From positions 1,054,001 to 1,118,000 of the forward strand of contig OZ271856.1 of assembly GCA_965601975.1 (NCBI GenBank): 64,000 bases of DNA, in the 5' to 3' direction. Position numbers and translations under genes: made by a program. Origin of the DNA: JANQIO01 sp965601975. GTDB taxonomy: Bacteria; Pseudomonadota; Gammaproteobacteria; Pseudomonadales; Halieaceae. Positions within the stretch are counted from its first letter, which is position 1; each line of letters begins with the position of its first letter. The notes below the pieces were generated by a model. That model made no database searches. It was not told the DNA's origin and saw nothing but the letters and a program-made list of their open reading frames with translations. This document shows positions 63,101 through 64,000 of the stretch, piece by piece.

Positions 63101-63234
63101 GCCGACTTGATGGTGAAAGGTGGATCCTCCAGCTTGCCCATGCCGTCGAAGCCCAGCAGGCCGCCGCCCACCAGGACGATGACCAGCAACCAGGAGTTGA
63201 CCGGGTTCTTGATCGAATATTCGCCAATATTCAT
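60127..63234 (-). CDS. RND efflux permease
   Basis: This is a 1035-residue AcrB-fold permease. It starts with a short cytoplasmic MNIGEYSIKNPVNSW and the GMGKLEDPPFTIKSAKI pattern shared with the permease at 23381. The TM4 block reads LVIALGMLVDNAIVIAEG, again with Asn in place of the second relay aspartate of AcrB. The C-terminal half has LLGALSLVGLLIKNAIVLIEE. ATG 63234 overlaps the adaptor stop by one base (TGATG). Probably an inner-membrane exporter; no outer-membrane partner is seen in the visible part. Confidence 0.94.
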   Translation of the reverse strand: MNIGEYSIKNPVNSWLLVIVLVGGGLLGFDGMGKLEDPPFTIKSAKILVPYPGATAQEVQDEVTYVMEDAIQRLPQVRWIKMSVSRPGLSDIWIDFKPEYKAADFPDIFDELRRRVTDSKPDLPPGALEPIVLDDFGDVYGIYVTLTGDGYSWRDLFDTADELKKQLVLVDGVSKVVIDGEQQEVAYVDISRARLAELGIDFNTIIGVLESQNVVVNSGNVRVDDDYIRISPTGAFQSVQEIGELMISSEDRTLVRLKDFAKITRAYIEVPQKLYFVNGKPGLSMGISMAAGQNVIAVGERLERRFKELIEIIPVGMDLAVTYDQPTEVQNSIGGFIVSVAQAVAIVIGVLLLFMGLRVGIIIGVVLLITVAGTLFFMDLFDIELQRISLGALVIALGMLVDNAIVIAEGMLVRMNAGMNAAKAAGEAVGKTIWALLGGTVIGIVAFSSIGLSDDSTGEFVSSLFYVILISLTLSWITAISTTPLLCDLLLKKGDGSEGEHASSAYDAKPFQVYRGLLAGAIRQRWVTVGGVVALWVAALIGFGYTTPGFFPDANTPLFFVDIYTQEGSDIRRTRDDTLRVSEFLREQPGVVTTSTVIGGPHQRFTLVYDSKEPSPAYAQIIVLTEERSQIPAVKDAVREYMRYEMPWLDPIIKALRIGPGRDAKIEARFSGPDPEVLRALAEKAKAIMREDFDATDVRDDWRNPVKVVTPVFNEQVGRQLGVTREDLGGALQFAFEGAAVGTYRDGIHLLPIKLRATTDERGDIDKMRDIQVWSPVLGRAVPAGQLISEFRTTWENAVVRSRDRLLTIIASCNPIGPLADPLFSRVRPQIEAIELPPGYRLAWGGEYEDATLAQEGLAASLPGGFVMMILITILLFGKLRQPAIIWLTVPLAAIGVTAGLLAFNGAFDFMSLLGALSLVGLLIKNAIVLIEEIDQEIAAGSPRFDAVLDASVSRMRPVILAAATTILGLIPLLPDVFFVNMAITMMGGLGFATVLTLIIVPTLYAIFFKIDVKETRANQPAGGGAATTLQEQPA

Positions 63235-64000
63235 CAGGCTTCGTCCTCACGGGGCACGGCCTGTTCGCGCTTCCTCATGCGGGTGACGCGCATGCCCTCG
63301 GACAGGTAGGGCGCGCCGACCGTGACAATCTCCTCGCCACCATAGAGGCCGTCGGTCACCTCGATGCGGCGGCCACTCATGCGACCGATCTTCACCCGGT
63401 GGCTGTTGACGGTCATGGTGTCCGGGTCGATTTTCCAGACCAGGGCATCCAGGCCGCCGTCCGCCTGTACCGCGGTGATGGGCACCCACTTGGAGTAGTC
63501 CGCCGCCATCATGCTGGAGAAGTCCACCTGCACATTGGCGGTCATGCCAGGCAGCACCTGGAATTCCTCGGGCTGGGGCATCGTCAGCGTCACCCGGAAG
63601 GTCTGGGTCTGGGGGTCAGCCTTGGTGGCCACCTCTTTCAGCATCAGGTCGAAGCTGGAATCCGGGCGGCCTTCGAAGGTGGCCCAGGAGGGCACGGATC
63701 GCTCTATTTCGCTACCGGGCAGCCGCGCCCGGTCCCGCCGCGTCGGCGCCAGGCTGCGGACCAGGGATTCCGGAAGGTCGATCATAATGTCCACGTTGGC
63801 GACATTCTGAAAGCGGAAGATGGTCTGCTTGGCGACCACTTCCTCGAAGTTATCGACCTCGCGGCGGCCGATGGTGCCGGTGAAGGGCGCTCTCAGTTCC
63901 GTGTACTCGAGATCCTGTCGGGCCTGGGTCAGGGCGGCGCGGGTTGAGCGGAATTCCGCCTCCATGCGGTCGAAGTCGAACTTGGAGATGTTGCCGTCCT
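63234..64000 (-). CDS. RND efflux periplasmic adaptor, N-terminally cut by the window edge
   Basis: The minus-strand frame is open beyond 64000. The visible 255 residues include the end of the helical hairpin, the second lipoyl half (LEYTELRAPFTGTIGRREV), the beta-barrel domain and the C-terminal membrane-proximal domain with LPGMTANVQVDFSS. An internal ATG at 63965 is not the true start, because coding sequence (DGNISKFDFDR) continues upstream of it. It is coupled to the permease gene by a one-base overlap. Confidence 0.9.
   Translation of the reverse strand, partial: DGNISKFDFDRMEAEFRSTRAALTQARQDLEYTELRAPFTGTIGRREVDNFEEVVAKQTIFRFQNVANVDIMIDLPESLVRSLAPTRRDRARLPGSEIERSVPSWATFEGRPDSSFDLMLKEVATKADPQTQTFRVTLTMPQPEEFQVLPGMTANVQVDFSSMMAADYSKWVPITAVQADGGLDALVWKIDPDTMTVNSHRVKIGRMSGRRIEVTDGLYGGEEIVTVGAPYLSEGMRVTRMRKREQAVPREDEA

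Noticed and set aside
63234..63965. Complete adaptor gene starting at ATG 63965
   Set aside because: In-frame adaptor sequence continues upstream to the window edge, so this methionine is internal.

Overview
The window is a densely packed, GC-rich bacterial chromosome segment. It most likely comes from an aerobic, probably marine gammaproteobacterium. The signs are two large TonB-dependent receptors with an 'EEVVITAQKRTES'-type plug start, RND pumps, two sulfatases, a periplasmic nitrate reductase operon, PPK2 and five AraC-family regulators. An OM60/NOR5-like (Halieaceae) or related lineage is my guess from gene style, not a measured placement. No rRNA, tRNA, CRISPR array, insertion sequence or prophage was recognised.

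Layout. 1-4533 (minus): a MoxR / DUF58 / DUF4381 / BatA / BatB operon that runs off the left edge. 4579-7050 (minus): exported sulfatase and an outer-membrane protein. 7332-12640 (plus): a Tat-exported flavin amine oxidase resembling nicotine oxidoreductase NicA2, a small cytochrome c, a TonB receptor and an AraC regulator, read here as a periplasmic amine-oxidation module. 12843-16220: HdeD-like protein, a coiled-coil gene with an in-frame stop, glycine-zipper lipoprotein, Rap1a-like protein and a phospholipase-D lipoprotein. 16654-20384: two tandem paralogous AraC regulators and a second sulfatase. 20587-30312: tripartite RND pump, GltS symporter, OprD-like porin and an unusual exported repeat protein. 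30355-34384: PhoU-like, PiT phosphate transporter and PlsB-like acyltransferase. 34500-39667: small envelope/stress proteins, AI-2E transporter, a second phospholipase-D paralogue and PPK2. 39734-44891: AraC regulator divergent from a TonB receptor, then a porin. 45107-53557: an acyl-CoA beta-oxidation cluster (MFE-2-like SDR, SCP-x-type thiolase, paired MaoC proteins, acyl-CoA dehydrogenase, ligase, 3-hydroxyacyl-CoA dehydrogenase and an AraC regulator). 53565-53836: REP-like palindromes. 53860-57874 (minus): napEDABC, including a 50-residue napE. 58126-64000: bacteriohemerythrin, a second acyl-CoA ligase, and a second RND pump that runs off the right edge.

The most interesting non-coding signal is a 20-bp element of the form TGTCGSATWTCGGATAACGC. 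It lies 63-81 bp upstream of, and in the same orientation as, four separate genes: the outer-membrane protein/sulfatase pair, the HdeD gene, the second sulfatase and napE. A weak -10-like hexamer follows at 18-19 bp in each case, and two of the copies are embedded in a 76-bp stretch that matches at 56 positions. This suggests an undescribed regulon. Two other regulatory architectures stand out: a 16-bp-arm hairpin that buries the ribosome site and start codon of the AraC gene at 11654, and three TTGTC repeats at exact 21-bp spacing between the AraC gene at 40747 and its TonB receptor.

The genes together suggest a cell that takes up large or hydrophobic organics through TonB receptors and porins. 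It would desulfate or oxidise them in the periplasm, degrade acyl chains by a peroxisome-like (R)-hydroxyacyl route, store phosphate as polyphosphate and use nitrate through Nap.
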